DNA of 64,000 bases from Amoebidium appalachense (taxonomy: Eukaryota > Ichthyosporea), in NCBI GenBank assembly GCA_963693365.1, contig CAVNZM010000002.1, forward strand, positions 1,364,001-1,428,000. Direction: 5' to 3'. The translations under genes were made by a program, and so were the position numbers. Positions 39,856 through 55,191 of the stretch are shown piece after piece. Every line of letters starts with the position of its first letter. Within the stretch, counting starts at the first letter, position 1. The notes under the pieces were generated by a model, which worked only from the letters and a program-made list of their open reading frames with translations, ran no database searches and was not told the DNA's origin.

Positions 39856-39990
39856 CCTACTTCTACACCCTCAAGCCTTAGCCGCTCACTGAACGCAAGG
39901 CTGCGGCTCTCATAGAGCCCCGGATTCCGAGTTCAAGTTATCGATGTACACTTAAAAAAAAGAAAGAATCGGGGGGTTTTCCCTCTCTGC
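39856..39990 (+). repeat. CACCCTCAAGCCTTAG repeat, most complete copy
   Basis: CTACACCCTCAAGCCTTAGC, then GGCTGCGGCTCTCATAGAGC, TTCAAGTTATCGATGTACAC, an A-rich patch and a second half-copy of CTCTGCATCCTCAA. The CTCATAGAGCCC part resembles the palindromic SINE-tail unit, so the families may be related. Confidence 0.65.
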
Positions 39991-40157
39991 ATCCTCAATA
40001 TCGATAAAACTCATTCAAGTTTTGCATATGGCATATGATGGCAATGCTCAGCCTCCCATCCGCTCAGCCTGTAAATGTTATGATAGGGTGCTAAACGTGT
40101 TTGGGCAATGGATAATGAAGGACTTATCTTGCGCTGAGCTCACTGACAGCATTCATC

Positions 40158-40461
40158 ATGTCTGTGTTTTCTGGAATGATGCCGAGCCTCGGCAGTGTGG
40201 AAAGCGTGCTGGGGCTGGGCACATCATCTGTGGGACCTGTGCCCTTCGCGGTGGGCAACAGAGGCACTCTATTTGGGCGAGACAGAACATCTGATTTCAC
40301 AAGGCGGGGCATACAAGGAGGCAGTTCTGTTGCACTTCAAGAGACAAGGGTTTGTGTATGGAAACTACGCCAAAGATATAGTAGCACTTGCGGCTTTTGG
40401 AAATGTTCTTGGGGTGTTAGCGTTTGCTGCACTTGTGCTGACCCACAAAAAGAAGCAGTAA
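40158..40461 (+). CDS. Small single-pass membrane protein, reading frame broken once
   Basis: The first frame, from the ATG at 40158, reads MSVFSGMMPSLGSVESVLGL and continues through VGPVPFAVGNRGTLFG. The second frame, offset by +1 nt, reads ETEHLISQGGAYKEAVLLHF, KRQGFVYGNYAKDIVALAAF and GNVLGVLAFAALVLTHKKKQ, then TAA at 40459-40461. Dropping one base near 40275 would give about 100 aa with one transmembrane segment near the C terminus and a KKKQ tail. No GT-AG pair gives a plausible intron between the halves. Either an assembly indel, a pseudogene, or an upstream exon feeding the second frame. Family not recognised. Confidence 0.5.
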
Positions 40462-40734
40462 CTGCATTTTATGAACTTGTACATAAAAATTGAATATCAT
40501 TAGCGAACAATACGTGTACATATCCTTGGGTCGCTTTTTGTTTTGTTTTGGGCAGAAAAAATAGGTTCATGGGTAAGTGCACCACTGCACATATATATTG
40601 AGCAGTTAATCTAAGTCTCTGAATTGCCATGCATGGGCATGCGCATGAAAGTTTCCAAAAGATCATTTCTGTGAAGAAACAAATATGCCTTTGAAGACTC
40701 TCAAAATTTGATGTACGTTAGTAAATAGCAAGGA

Positions 40735-41186
<452 letters not shown>

Positions 41187-41259
41187 TAATTGATTTCGTA
41201 ATATGGAGCCCTAGGGGAGGGGAGGTCCGGGAGGGTGAAAGTGGAACGATGTGTAGTGA

Positions 41260-41416
<157 letters not shown>

Positions 41417-41545
41417 TTTTGGGAGGGGGGGGGAAAAGGGGGGAGGGGGAGGGGGTTCAGAAGGTTGCTTCGAGAGAGAGGCACTAATATGGCTAAAAAT
41501 ATTTCAGAAGGATTTGAACACATGCAGTATACACACACACACCGT

Positions 41546-41714
<169 letters not shown>

Positions 41715-42221
41715 TAGAAAATGGAGTTTCGAATGTAGAATCTTCTGCGCGGACCATCTTCTGCGCGGACGGACTCGCTATGGCCTTCTGAGCAGCACCA
41801 ATCAGATTTGTAAGCCGCTTGCAGGGGTTTTGGCGGGAAAATGGGCAGGGCAAGCAAGTGGTTGATCAGTTAGAGTGTGCAGCCTCCCTACGGAGAATTC
41901 TTGGTCAGTGTTCTGCTAACCCATTGGCCAACGGTCAGATCTCGCTAGTGAGTGCAGAAAAGATTTTAGTAACTAACTGAAGAACGTGTAGTGGCACATT
42001 TGAAGAACGCCGGCACAAGTAGCTGCACGAGAAGACCGAACAACGAAGGCCCCAATTGTAAGAGTAAGGGGCCATGTTTTTACACTGTGGAGAGAAGATT
42101 TTTTTAAACGCTGGGCTTCTTTTTTCGTGCCAATAGCCTGCAATTTTTTCCTTGTAGATGTGTCTCCTTCACCGGTTTTAATAGCGTTTTAAAACACCAT
42201 CTTGATATTTTTGTGCCCACG

Positions 42222-44342
<2,121 letters not shown>

Positions 44343-45114
44343 TGCTTTCCTGCCGTTTTGGCATCACCACGTGGAATGGTCCACGTGCGCACCATGGAGT
44401 ATGTCTGCTTCACGGTATTTCGGCTGCTTTGCACACTACACAGTGTGACTTCATTTTGTGCGAACTACTTAACACTTCTACTCCAAATGCCTGGAGACAT
44501 GCCCGAATGCCACATGGGCACTGAATTGCCCAAGCTCAATAAACGTAACCGTATGAAACAGCCTGGGGAGCGCAGTTCCACATGAAGCATAAGAGTGAAG
44601 AGCCCCGTGCATGAACAAGACAACGGAGTATAAAAAATGTGTGCACAGGTGTTGTGTAAGACCATTGCAGGGAGGTGTTTGCACAAGGAACACAGATAAA
44701 TACAGTCACAAATCCCTTCAAAATCGGCACAACCAGGGGAGCTCCCATGGGTGAAGGCACCGAAAACGGCTCGCAGGAGGGGGGGGGGGGAGGGAGGAGG
44801 GACCAGAAGAGGGCTGTGAGAGAAGGGGGGGAGGGGGGGGGGGGGGGGGGGAGAGTAAGAGACTCAAACTGTGTAACACACACACACACACACACACACA
44901 CCGTGATACAGGGGGTCCCCAGGGACGGAGAGGGAGTTGGGGGGGTGGGGAGGGGGGGGAGAGAGAGCGAGCGAGAGAGAGAGAGAGAACGAGAGAGAGA
45001 GAGAGTGGAAAAAAGACAGAGGGGGGGGGGAGAGAGAGAGAGAGAGAGAGAGAGAGTGTGTGTGTGTGTGTGTGGGTGTGTATGGGTGTGTGGGTGTGTG
45101 GGTGAGTGTGTGCA

Positions 45115-45183
<69 letters not shown>

Positions 45184-46105
45184 ATCTTCTGCAACACGGG
45201 GAGAGCGAGGCCTGGGGTTGGAACGAACGAGCAATAAGGACCACACAAGATCCAGCACGCTATAAGGTGGCGTAACAAGTAACAGACCAAAGGGCGAGCG
45301 AGGCTCAAAGGAAAACACCTCTGCCATGGCCCATGGCACCAACAGAACGCCCGACAGGCTACAGCTCCCTGGGATGACATGGCGGTTGCTCCAAATGCAT
45401 AAGAGAGTGCCTGGGCAGTGGGCACAAGCCCAACGTGCACCTATATTTTTTATAAATAGAAATAAACATATAGCAAAGTATAGAAAATTTTATTCTGCCT
45501 TTAGCTTCTTTCTGTGACCTGTGCCCCATGTGTATCATAAGAACTTATCACATGTTCGTGTGTGAGCACTGAGCAGCCTGGTGGTTACGGTGAGCGCGCA
45601 CCTGGCGATAGCAAGGAACTGTGCGAGGGCTACGGTTACGTTCCCAAGATACTTTTTGAATTATTTTGGCGCGAATGTCTATGATTGGCTCAAGCCATTA
45701 ATACTTAAGAGCCATTGGATCACGTCTTGAGGAATGCAAATCCTACACAATAGCGAGATAAACGGTGTACAATGTATAGTACAAGTACTTGTAGAGTGAT
45801 ACAACAGGTATACATGTAATTGAGATAAATGTTTGCTTATTACATATATGTGTGAAAGGTTAGCATAAAAATCAATAAGAAACTCAAGTGAATATGGAGC
45901 AACGTGAGCATCTGTGCATATTCAATGCGTGTTACCATTGTGCCATCACCAACATTGATTTGCCCCACTCTCCTACCGTGGCTCAGGACTGTGAGTCTGT
46001 GACAAAAGGCAAACACAGGGATCTCCAATCTTTCAGAGTCTCACCTGCCAGTTTAGAGACACTCACACGCACCTTCCCTATCTCCTCCCTTTCTCGTTTT
46101 CAGTC
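44343..46105. other. Intergenic interval before the acyl-CoA oxidase gene
   Basis: 3' flank of the 77-aa gene, then G runs, (GA)n and (GT)n at 44780-45182, then unique AT-leaning sequence. TTCTCGTTTTCAG directly before the ACX start codon looks like an acceptor, so the 5' UTR may contain an intron. Confidence 0.45.
44538..44543 (+). terminator. AATAAA poly(A) signal of the 77-aa gene
   Basis: AATAAA 196 nt beyond the TGA, in otherwise unique sequence. Supports the three-exon model. Confidence 0.5.
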
Positions 46106-46700
46106 ATGTTGTCTGTTCAGACTATTCGCCAGGTGGCTGCTGCGAGGCAGGCGCTTTGCCGCCTGCCGCCCGCCATTAGGTATGGCTCATTTTTCGTTTC
46201 TGGCCCTCCCCTTGAGCATCTTCACAAACACGTTAATGAACATGCCCGACGAGTTTATCCTGGCCGTCTTACTCGTGCACGTAACAACTCACTGTTCTTA
46301 AAAAGGTCCTATTATATCCATTATAGTTTTAAAGAATAAGAATGCTAATAATGACAAGAGTATATGTGATTGCCTTATCATTTGAGTTCATGTCGTTAAG
46401 GCAGTATGTTAAGTAACCACTTGTTTCCGGATCTCAAGTACGCACTTGTTTCTGGATCTTATCACATACGACTCCTGAAGAATACTTGTGCTGTCGTTCG
46501 TCATACACCAGAAGCCTCTTAATACATTTCCAAATTTTACAATCAGTGAAGCGTACTCATTAACACCTCTTGCTTTGCGGGCACCACTTCTCTGATCTGA
46601 TCTAGGTTCCATGTACTACTTCGTTTTTCGCCGGATGTTTTCCGCACACGCATGTTCAGGTTACTCGGGCATAGGCATAGGTGCATTTCACAACGGTTCA

Positions 46701-46737
<37 letters not shown>

Positions 46738-47954
46738 TCAGACTCTCTCACACACAATCACAGTAAACTTTTCCCATCACACGCACTATGTGATACATGC
46801 GCGTAACTCGATGTTGCTTCCACTATGGTCTTAACCTGTGCCTGACTCTTCCGTTGTCTTGTAGTGCCACAATGCAGCGCCGCATGAAGGCCACCGCCGT
46901 TGAGGAGGTGCCCTCTGATCTTGATCCGTTCGGTGCCCACGACCCTAGGTCTCTGCGCCGCTCACAGGACAAGCCGGCATTTGATGTGGCAAAGATGACG
47001 GCCCTTTTGGACCACGACAACCACGAGATGAGAAAGGAGTTCAGGAAGTTTGTCAGCGACCCAGGTGCGTGCAAGACTGTAGTAGCTGTGAGCGTAAGCT
47101 AAAGATGGGAAAGTGAGCATGTTGTTTCGAATACGTATCTGAGCTACCTGGGTGCTTGCTGGTTAATGGAATCTTTTTTGTAGCAGCACTACCGAAGTCG
47201 CATAGAAGAACGGAAAAATAATGGCCTGATTGAGTGGCAAGGAGGCTGGGTTTTTGTCTCTGGGTGTTTGGAGAGGGCGGGTACGATGTAATGATAACTT
47301 AAGGCACACAGGCAACTGACGATCTGTTACAGTTATGACCCCCAAATACAACATTTCCCTTGCTGAGGAGCGCGAGATAGCACTCAAGCGCCTGAAGCGC
47401 ATTTGTGATGCTGGGTTCATTTCCGTGCTTGACTTCAAGAACAACCCATGGCGCATCTTTGCTGCCCATGAGCTCGCAGCAGTGATTGACCCAGCCATGA
47501 CCACCAAGATGACTGTATGTTCGTCTTTTTCCCTTTCCTTCCCCCCCCCCTTCCCCCCCCCCCCCCCCCCCCCCCTCCCTTTTGGTGCAAGAAGTTGGTA
47601 GATGCACAAAGCTGGCTAACTTGGCATTTGCTGCCCGGAATACGGTTTGTTGCTTGAGATGTTTTCAGTTCTTGCAAAGGCACATGGACTCCCTGCTCTC
47701 TTATAAACATTATGCACGAAGCCCCTTTCCTTCCAAACCTTTCACTCTCACCATACACACCAACACACACAAGATAGCTACCACAACTTGCCTCCACTCC
47801 AATATTTAATCTTTATGATGGGCACATGTGTCGTTTCTCGCTCCTTTCCCTTCCTCCCCCCCCCCCCCCCTCCCCCCACTCCAATATTTAATCTTTATGA
47901 TGGGCATAGGTGTAATTTCTCACTCCTTTCCCTTCCCCCCCCCCCCCCCCCCCC

Positions 47955-47997
<43 letters not shown>

Positions 47998-48580
47998 ATT
48001 TAACCTGTTTGGTGGCACGGTTCTCAAGCTGGGCACGGACAAGCACCATGCGTGGCTGCTGAAGGGCATCGACACTCTTGATGATGTTGGGTGCTTTGGC
48101 CTCACTGAGCTCGGGTTTGGCAACAATGCCGTGGAGATGCAGACAACGGCCACATACGACAAGAAGACAAAAAAGTTTATCGTCAACACGGTGCGTGCTA
48201 GGGTTGGGGCGCTTGGGTGATTTGCAATGTGTGTGCAGAAATATAGGGGAGATTCGAAGGGGGGGAGGGATGGGTCGAGGCCGCCGGCGTGTGCTGGGAG
48301 GGGGGGGGGGGGGGGGGACGGGGGGGTTGGGCAGGCACCCTACGGGTTTAAAGCAAGAAGGGGGTTTTGGGGGAGGGGGGGGAGGGGGAGGGACGCAGGC
48401 AGGGAGGACAGAGCAAGCAGTAAAAGGGTCGGTGGCTAAGATCATCGTTTTAGTTCATCATACTGTTCCACTTCTATTTTCGTATTCTCAGCCCCACGCT
48501 CGTATATGTGCTAACGTCCTCCCCCCCCTTCCCCCCTTCGTGCCTCTCCAGCGCCTCCTCCCCGAACACACACACACACG

Positions 48581-48623
<43 letters not shown>

Positions 48624-49061
48624 CCCACTACGCTTGCACAGAAGTACTGGATCACCAACGGTGCCGTGCATGCCAAGCACTGTGTTGTGTTTGCGCAACT
48701 GCTGGTGGATGGGGTCAACCACGGCATCCACGGTGTCCTCGTGCCCATCAGAGACAACACCCTCAAGCCCCTCCCAGGTAATGTTGCAGGGCCCTTCTGG
48801 CGGTCATAGAGGGGGTGTAGGATGAAGGGGGGGAAAGGGTCATTAAGGGGCTCTTCTGGTATCCCGGGGGCCGGGGGGGGGGGGGGGGGGGAAGGGTTAC
48901 TGCATGAGTTTTATGTAGATGTTGGTTGTGTGCATGGGCTCAGGCAAGACCTGATGGGCCGTACTGGATTTGTTTCCACGCATTCTTGGTTTCTCACATC
49001 CATGCCTCTGAGATAGGGTTTTTACTGGCTGCAAGCCCTTGTGTCCCCCCCTCCACCCCCC

Positions 49062-49131
<70 letters not shown>

Positions 49132-49971
49132 GATCTGAATGCTTGCTTGTGCAGGGAAGACAGCTAGGCAAAACTACCACTCCACCCCTTCACTCCGTCG
49201 TTCCTACCCACCACCCCACCCTTCATCCCCCCAGTTTCAATGCTAACCGTGCTCCACGACCTGTGCAGGTGTGACTGTCGAGGACATGGGTGTGCGCATG
49301 GGCCTGAATGGTGTGGACAATGCCAAGCTGTCGTTCAACAACGTGCGTGTGCCCCGGGAGAACCTTCTGGACCGCTACAGCAGTGTGGCCGAGGATGGCT
49401 CCTTCACCACATCCATCAAGAGCAACCGCGCTAGATTCCTGACTGTTGCTGACCAGGTAACAAAGCCAGTCCCCCCCCCCCCCCCCCCCCCCCCCCCTCC
49501 CCCTTTTCCCTCCCCCTCCCCCCTCCCTCCTCCCCTCCATCCGGCACCCTCTCCCATGAGTTGGTGAGTTCTGTTGACGTGATGAATGGATCGAAAGTCG
49601 GGTATGGTGACTTGGGCCCCTTACCCCTGGGGATGGGCTCCGCTTATGATGCATATCGTCTTGTGTGTGCTTTGCATTCTGCTTTGGGCTGTTTGTCTTA
49701 AATCAATTGCTTCGTACTCCGTAATGTGTTCTAACCCCCTCCCGTTGTTTACCTTGTCTACGTACAACCCCGTGGGTGTATACCTATCCGTCCTATATAC
49801 CGGATAACCATGCCTTACTTGTCGTGGTTTATGCTTTTTGAGGTCCCCATGTTACGGTTCGGCTACAGATTGTGATGCCCCTCTAGGCCTATACGTCCAA
49901 CTTGCTAACATAGCCCCCCCTCACCCACCCCACCCCCGCGCCCTCTGTTACACAAAACACAACACCCGGAT

Positions 49972-50042
<71 letters not shown>

Positions 50043-50571
50043 CTGCTCAGTGGGCGCATCTGCATTGCCAGCATGTCCATGGGTGGGGCCAAGGCATCCC
50101 TGGCCATTGCCCTGCGCTATGCAGCCACCCGTCTGACGGTGGGGTCTAGCGGCAAATCAGACACGCCCATTCTTGCCTACCAGCTGCAGCAGAGGGCGCT
50201 CATGCCTCTCCTGGCCAGCACCTATGCCGTTGGCTTTGGCCTGGACTATGTCAAGGACAGGTGCGCCCTATACTCCTCATTGCCTGCTTCATCGTGGTAA
50301 CGTTGTTGGTTTGCTGCCTCTCCCTCTGTGCTCTGCGCTGTTTTGTAGCCTCTTCGTTTTACCCCCTCCCATCCCCCTTCCCCGGTTTCCCCTCCCCACC
50401 TTTCTCTTCGAGAAGGCACACACAGGTGCATGTGCACACACACACTCTTCCTCTCTTCCTTCCAACTCCCCCCCCCCCCCCCCTCGCTTCCCTTTCCCCC
50501 AACACACACACACACAACACACATGCATGTGTTTGAGCTTTTTTGGGTGTGTGTGTGGGGGAGGGGGGGGA

Positions 50572-50616
<45 letters not shown>

Positions 50617-50913
50617 CGATTTTTTCGCCTGCAGGGAATTTTTTTTTTGTAGTGGAGGCTTGCTGTATGCTGAAAGTAGTGTGTTGTTTCAGGTGGGCAC
50701 AGCAGAAGGCAGATGGCAGTGAGCATGCCGAGGTGGTGACGATGTGCTGTGTCATCAAGCCACTGGCCAGCTGGAACCTCGAGGAGACGGTCTCAGTGGC
50801 TAGGGAGAGGTGCGGCGGCCAGGGTAAGTAACTTCATTTTCTGTGCGTGAGGAGTGGGACAGGGTGGAAGAGGGGTGTAAGGGAGGGGTGTGTGTGTGCA
50901 TGGTGGTGGTGGT

Positions 50914-50945
<32 letters not shown>

Positions 50946-52783
50946 GCAGGAGGGTGGTGCATGCAAGTGTGTGTGTTTTTGGGCTAGAAAGGGTAAAGGG
51001 GATGGATTTAGCAAAGGATATATACTGTAGCTGTGTAGTGGTAAGGCATGTGTGGCATATAAGACAACACATTCTGTCTCTACAGTCATTTTCCAACACT
51101 GTTCGGGCCCATGCTATCTGTCGTTGAACTATTTGCAGCCACCACCCACACGTGCACATTTTCCCTCATATGTATCCCATCTTCCACCCTATTCCGCACG
51201 CTTCTATCCCCTTGTGACGCACATACCCCATGCAGGCTACCTGTCGTGCAACCGGTTCGGGTCGTTCATTGGTCTGGCCCATGCGGCCATGACTGCGGAG
51301 GGAGACAACAGCGTGCTGATGCAGAAGGTGGCTAAGGAGCGCCTGGCTGTCTTCAAGCCCACAAAGCTCCAAGGTGTGTGTGTGTGTTTTTGTTTTTTTT
51401 TTGGGGGGGGGGGGCAACACACGTGTGAGGGTGATTGTGGGACGGAGGGGGAGAGGGGGAAGACACCCCGAGGGGCTGTGTGTAATGTATGTGTGTGGGA
51501 GGGGGGTTTGTGTGTGGGCGAGGAATGTTTTTTTTTTTTTTTTTTTTTTGGGGGGGGGGGGGGGGAGCTGTGTGTGGGTGTGTGGGTGTGCACATGATGT
51601 CCTTGGCCCAATCATTGTTGAGCTGCATTTACTTTGTGCTTATATTGGGGTTTCTATGGGGTGGGAGAGAGGGTTTAAAGTAAAAAGAAAGAAGTGGTTG
51701 GGAGGAGGAGGAGGGGAGGGGATTTGGATGAAGTGGCCACACACCATCTTTGCATGCACTGTGTTCGTCTTTGCTGCGCTATTCTGTCATGGGACGAGAG
51801 TCTTTGTTTTCCGGCTGGTGTTTTGGTCACCAGTACTTCCGTATACCTCCGTTTGACAACATTTGCCCCCCACATCTACTCATCCTCCCTGCACGCACGC
51901 ACACACACACACGCATACACACATACACACACACACACACACACATACACACACACACACACAGCGCCTGCCGAGGACATCCGCAGCCTTGACTTCCTGC
52001 ACCACCTGATTGCCCAGCGAGAGCAGGTCATGTTCACAAACCTGGGCAAGAAGATGCATGCCGCAGGCAAGGACGGTATGCAATTGCACATTCCACACAA
52101 CACTCCCCACATTCCCCGTGTGTGCTCTTCGGCATTTGACATGTCTGGCCCTGCATTTCTGCAGCTGAGTTTTTCAGTCTGAACCTCAACCCACTTAAGC
52201 CCTTCTTTCCCTGCCTCTTGGTCAATCCTACCATTTCTACAGCATACTTTTGGCCATTTTCTACAATGCAGCTATCTTGAGCGCTCGGGTTTGAAGAAAT
52301 TGTGTTCTTTCAGTTTAGGTTATGGGTTGCCCACCTACAGTACGTATATATTCCACCACCCACTAAACCCGGCACTCCTAACGGCATACCACACTCAGTA
52401 TTCAACCACCACACCACGGTAGCAACAAAGCCGTAGTAGATTCTCAACCATTGTAGATGCAATGATATGCTCCCACACACTCACCTCCACTATTTGCACC
52501 GTGCAGGGCAGTTTGAGTGCTGGATGTACCATGAGAGTGACCTTGTGCAGGGGTCAGCACGGGCCTTTGGTGAGCGCCTGGTCAGTGAGCGCTTTGGCCA
52601 GGCAATTGCTGGCGCAGACCAGTCTCTCAAGCCCGTACTTAACCAGCTGAGGCAGCTATACCTGGTATATACTCCCACACCTAAGCACACACACACAGTC
52701 ACACGCGCACACGCACACATACACACACACCCACCCAGCTGGGTTGGCACCCATTTCCCCGCAATGATATCTTCTCTCATCCA

Positions 52784-52819
<36 letters not shown>

Positions 52820-53085
52820 CTGCACTCACATGCAAGGATTTTACTATGCTCTTTCCGTTGCTGCCCCACCCCTTCCCCTGTCTCAAATCATGAACCATGC
52901 CCTTCTTTTCGCTCTTTCTTCTCTGTTCCATGCGGCCCCCCCCCCCTCCCCTTCCTTGCATCACCAATCTGCCCATCCCATGCAAGACATTGTCACCACC
53001 TCCCTTAGGGAGAACCGCAGTTTTCTTGTACCCACCACCATTGTTTCCGATAAGAGAAACGGGACACAAGTACACGCAACTAACA

Positions 53086-53138
<53 letters not shown>

Positions 53139-53979
53139 ACACACACACACAGACCAACATTGTGGAGAAGAACCTCGGGTGGTTCCTGACGCAAGGTCTG
53201 GTAACCATGGAGACAGCCAAGGGGGTCAATGCTGCTGCAGCCGAGCTGTGCCGTGACGTGGCCGCACAGGCCCTGCCCCTCACTGATGCCTTTGCCCTCA
53301 CGGACGCCATGCTCTCGGCTCCTATTGCCCGCGACTGGTAATTGCCCTCCCCCCCCCCCCCCCCCCCCCCCCCAACTTTCTTCACACACAAATTAGAGAG
53401 ATTTGAATGGAAGACCCCCCCCTCCCCCCCCCCCCAAAAAAAAAGAAAAAAAATGAAAGAAAAAGAAAAAGAAGGGAAAAAAAAGGAAATAAATTGAGAG
53501 AAGGAAAGAAATCAACGAAACAGCCCACCGGTTAACTTATTAGCTGAGCAAGGTGGTTGGATGCATATGATTTTTACTTTTTTTTTTCTTTCTTTCTTTC
53601 TTTTTTTTTTGTTTTTGTTTTTGTACGTGGGTGGAAGGGTGTTTGTGGTGGGTGTGGGGTAGGGGTAGGGGGGGGAAGGGGGGGGGGGGGGGGAGAGGGG
53701 GGGGGGGGAAGCGGGAGGGGGGGGGGGGGGTCAAATGTTATGGATAAGGGAAGAAATGTTTGCGTGTTCGTGCTTCCCAGTGCAAAGCTGGTGTGTGTGT
53801 GTGTGTACTTTTAGGGGAGCTTGGTGGGATTGTGACATATATCGCATATGAGAGAGGGGTGTGGTAGTGGTGGCCTGTGGGTAAAGGGTGGGGCCATGTC
53901 TCTGATAATGTAAAACCAATGCAGGGTCGAGTACAACGCCCACGACAACTTTGGCGAGGTCGAAAAGATCAAGTACTAG
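46106..53979 (+). CDS. Acyl-CoA oxidase, plant ACX type, 13 exons
   Basis: Catalyses the first, H2O2-forming step of peroxisomal beta-oxidation (acyl-CoA to trans-2-enoyl-CoA) with FAD. Exons: 46106-46179, 46865-47064, 47333-47514, 47993-48190, 48624-48777, 49269-49456, 50043-50260, 50693-50823, 51236-51373, 51965-52075, 52507-52664, 53153-53337 and 53925-53979 (TAG). All phases close to 663 aa, the usual ACX size. Seen: [20 protein letters not shown] and [11 protein letters not shown] of the flavin/substrate core, [11 protein letters not shown] and VPRENLL in the middle domain. [11 protein letters not shown] carries the candidate catalytic Glu470. The C terminus EKIKY is not a PTS1. The N terminus [15 protein letters not shown] resembles but does not strictly match PTS2, so import route is open. 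Acceptors of exons 4, 5, 7, 10 and 12 directly end (CA)n tracts. Confidence 0.96.
47796..47940 (+). repeat. 82-bp tandem duplication in ACX intron 3
   Basis: CACTCCAATATTTAATCTTT followed by ATGATGGGCA and CTCCTTTCCCTTCC occurs at 47796 and again at 47878. Each copy ends in a C run. Confidence 0.9.
47957..47992 (+). repeat. (CA)n forming the acceptor of ACX exon 4
   Basis: About 34 bp of CA ending CAG at 47990-47992, flush with the exon. Comparable tracts precede exon 5 (48566-48623), exon 7 (49975-50042), exon 10 (to 51964) and exon 12 (53138-53152). Confidence 0.95.
49598..49742 (+). repeat. Full-length-looking copy of the C-tailed dispersed repeat, ACX intron 6
   Basis: GGGTATGGTGACTTGGGCCC, GGGGATGGGCTCCGCTTATG, ATGCATATCGTCTTGTGTGT, GCTTTGCATTCTGC, then CTTCGTACTCCGTAATGTGT and TCTAACCCCC. 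Same order of blocks as at 14.7 kb, plus orientation. Confidence 0.8.
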
Positions 53980-54353
53980 CCAGCCAACCGGGTGCTTCCG
54001 TTAAACTTAAACAAGCCAATCGACACAACCGCTGAATGTATTTAGGTTGAAAGATCCTATGGCAAAGGATGGGCACGAGAAACACGAATGGCAATATGCC
54101 ACTGGCATGATAGGAAGTGGTGCTGTGCACTATATCAAATATGAATGTATACTATTGTGTGTAAAAAGGAGTGTAAGCAGTAAACTTTAACGGGTGTGTG
54201 TGCAACAGTAAACATCTGGGTGTGTGCGTGTGTGTGTGCTCAGGTCGACGTCTTTTGAATCACATGGGGTAAAATCATAGTGGATTCCCACCTTGAGTTG
54301 TGGTTCATAGGACGGAAGGCCAGAGTAAAGGGAGATTGCTTATATGTAACGCC

Positions 54354-54359
54354 AATAAA
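54354..54359 (+). terminator. AATAAA poly(A) signal of the acyl-CoA oxidase gene
   Basis: GCCAATAAAAGT about 375 nt after the TAG. The intervening sequence is unique with no other gene. Confidence 0.45.
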
Positions 54360-54596
54360 AGTATATTTTAAAATTAAGATTTAAACACAAAAATAAAAAC
54401 GTAAACCCATAAACACGACCATTGTGTGTCTGGGCCCCTATCTAAGGGTCTGCTGCCCTCCCAACCCCTCGCTATAGAGCTATGGGGTGCCAGCCCCTGT
54501 GTCGTTTGGGGTTCGAATGGTCACCTCTGACTACAGATCATCGAATTGTGCTTGGTCCAATACGGTGCGGGAGACTTAGGTCATATGTAGATCCCT

Positions 54597-54610
54597 CCCC
54601 CCCCTCCCCC

Positions 54611-54641
<31 letters not shown>

Positions 54642-54927
54642 AAAAAAAAAAAAAAAAACATGCGCGCGCACCGTGACACAGACACACACATGCGCAAACA
54701 CATTGCACACACACGCGCGCACACACATGCACACACGCGCACATACATATGAACATGCGTGTGCACGCACACACATACACACAGACGCGCACACACATGC
54801 GCCAACATGTGTGCACGTACACACGCACATTACAAGGGCACACACATGTACACACGTGCCAACATATGCATGCACACGCACACACACACACGCACACGCG
54901 CGCGCACATGCACACAGATACGCGCGT

Positions 54928-54989
<62 letters not shown>

Positions 54990-55005
54990 ACACACGCGCG
55001 CACGG
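54597..55005. repeat. C-run, A-run and degenerate (CA)n/(CGCA)n block
   Basis: C about 30 then A about 27 (54632-54658), followed by CA-rich sequence with many CG and TG variants and a pure (CA)n at 54931-54983. Confidence 0.9.
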
Positions 55006-55157
55006 TCAGGGGATAGAATAGACGGTTCAAGAAACCGAGAAACAAAAGTGTGTGGGCTGAAACCAGGTTAACCACCTCTACTGCACCTTTCGGCCTATCA
55101 CTTGGCAGAAATTCTCTTATAATCCCAATGCTGCAGCGCATCCCTTAGGCGATAGCC

Positions 55158-55191
<34 letters not shown>

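Noticed and set aside
54470-54580. tRNA-like GGGTTCGAATGG near 54510
   Set aside because: No A box at the right spacing and no cloverleaf arms.
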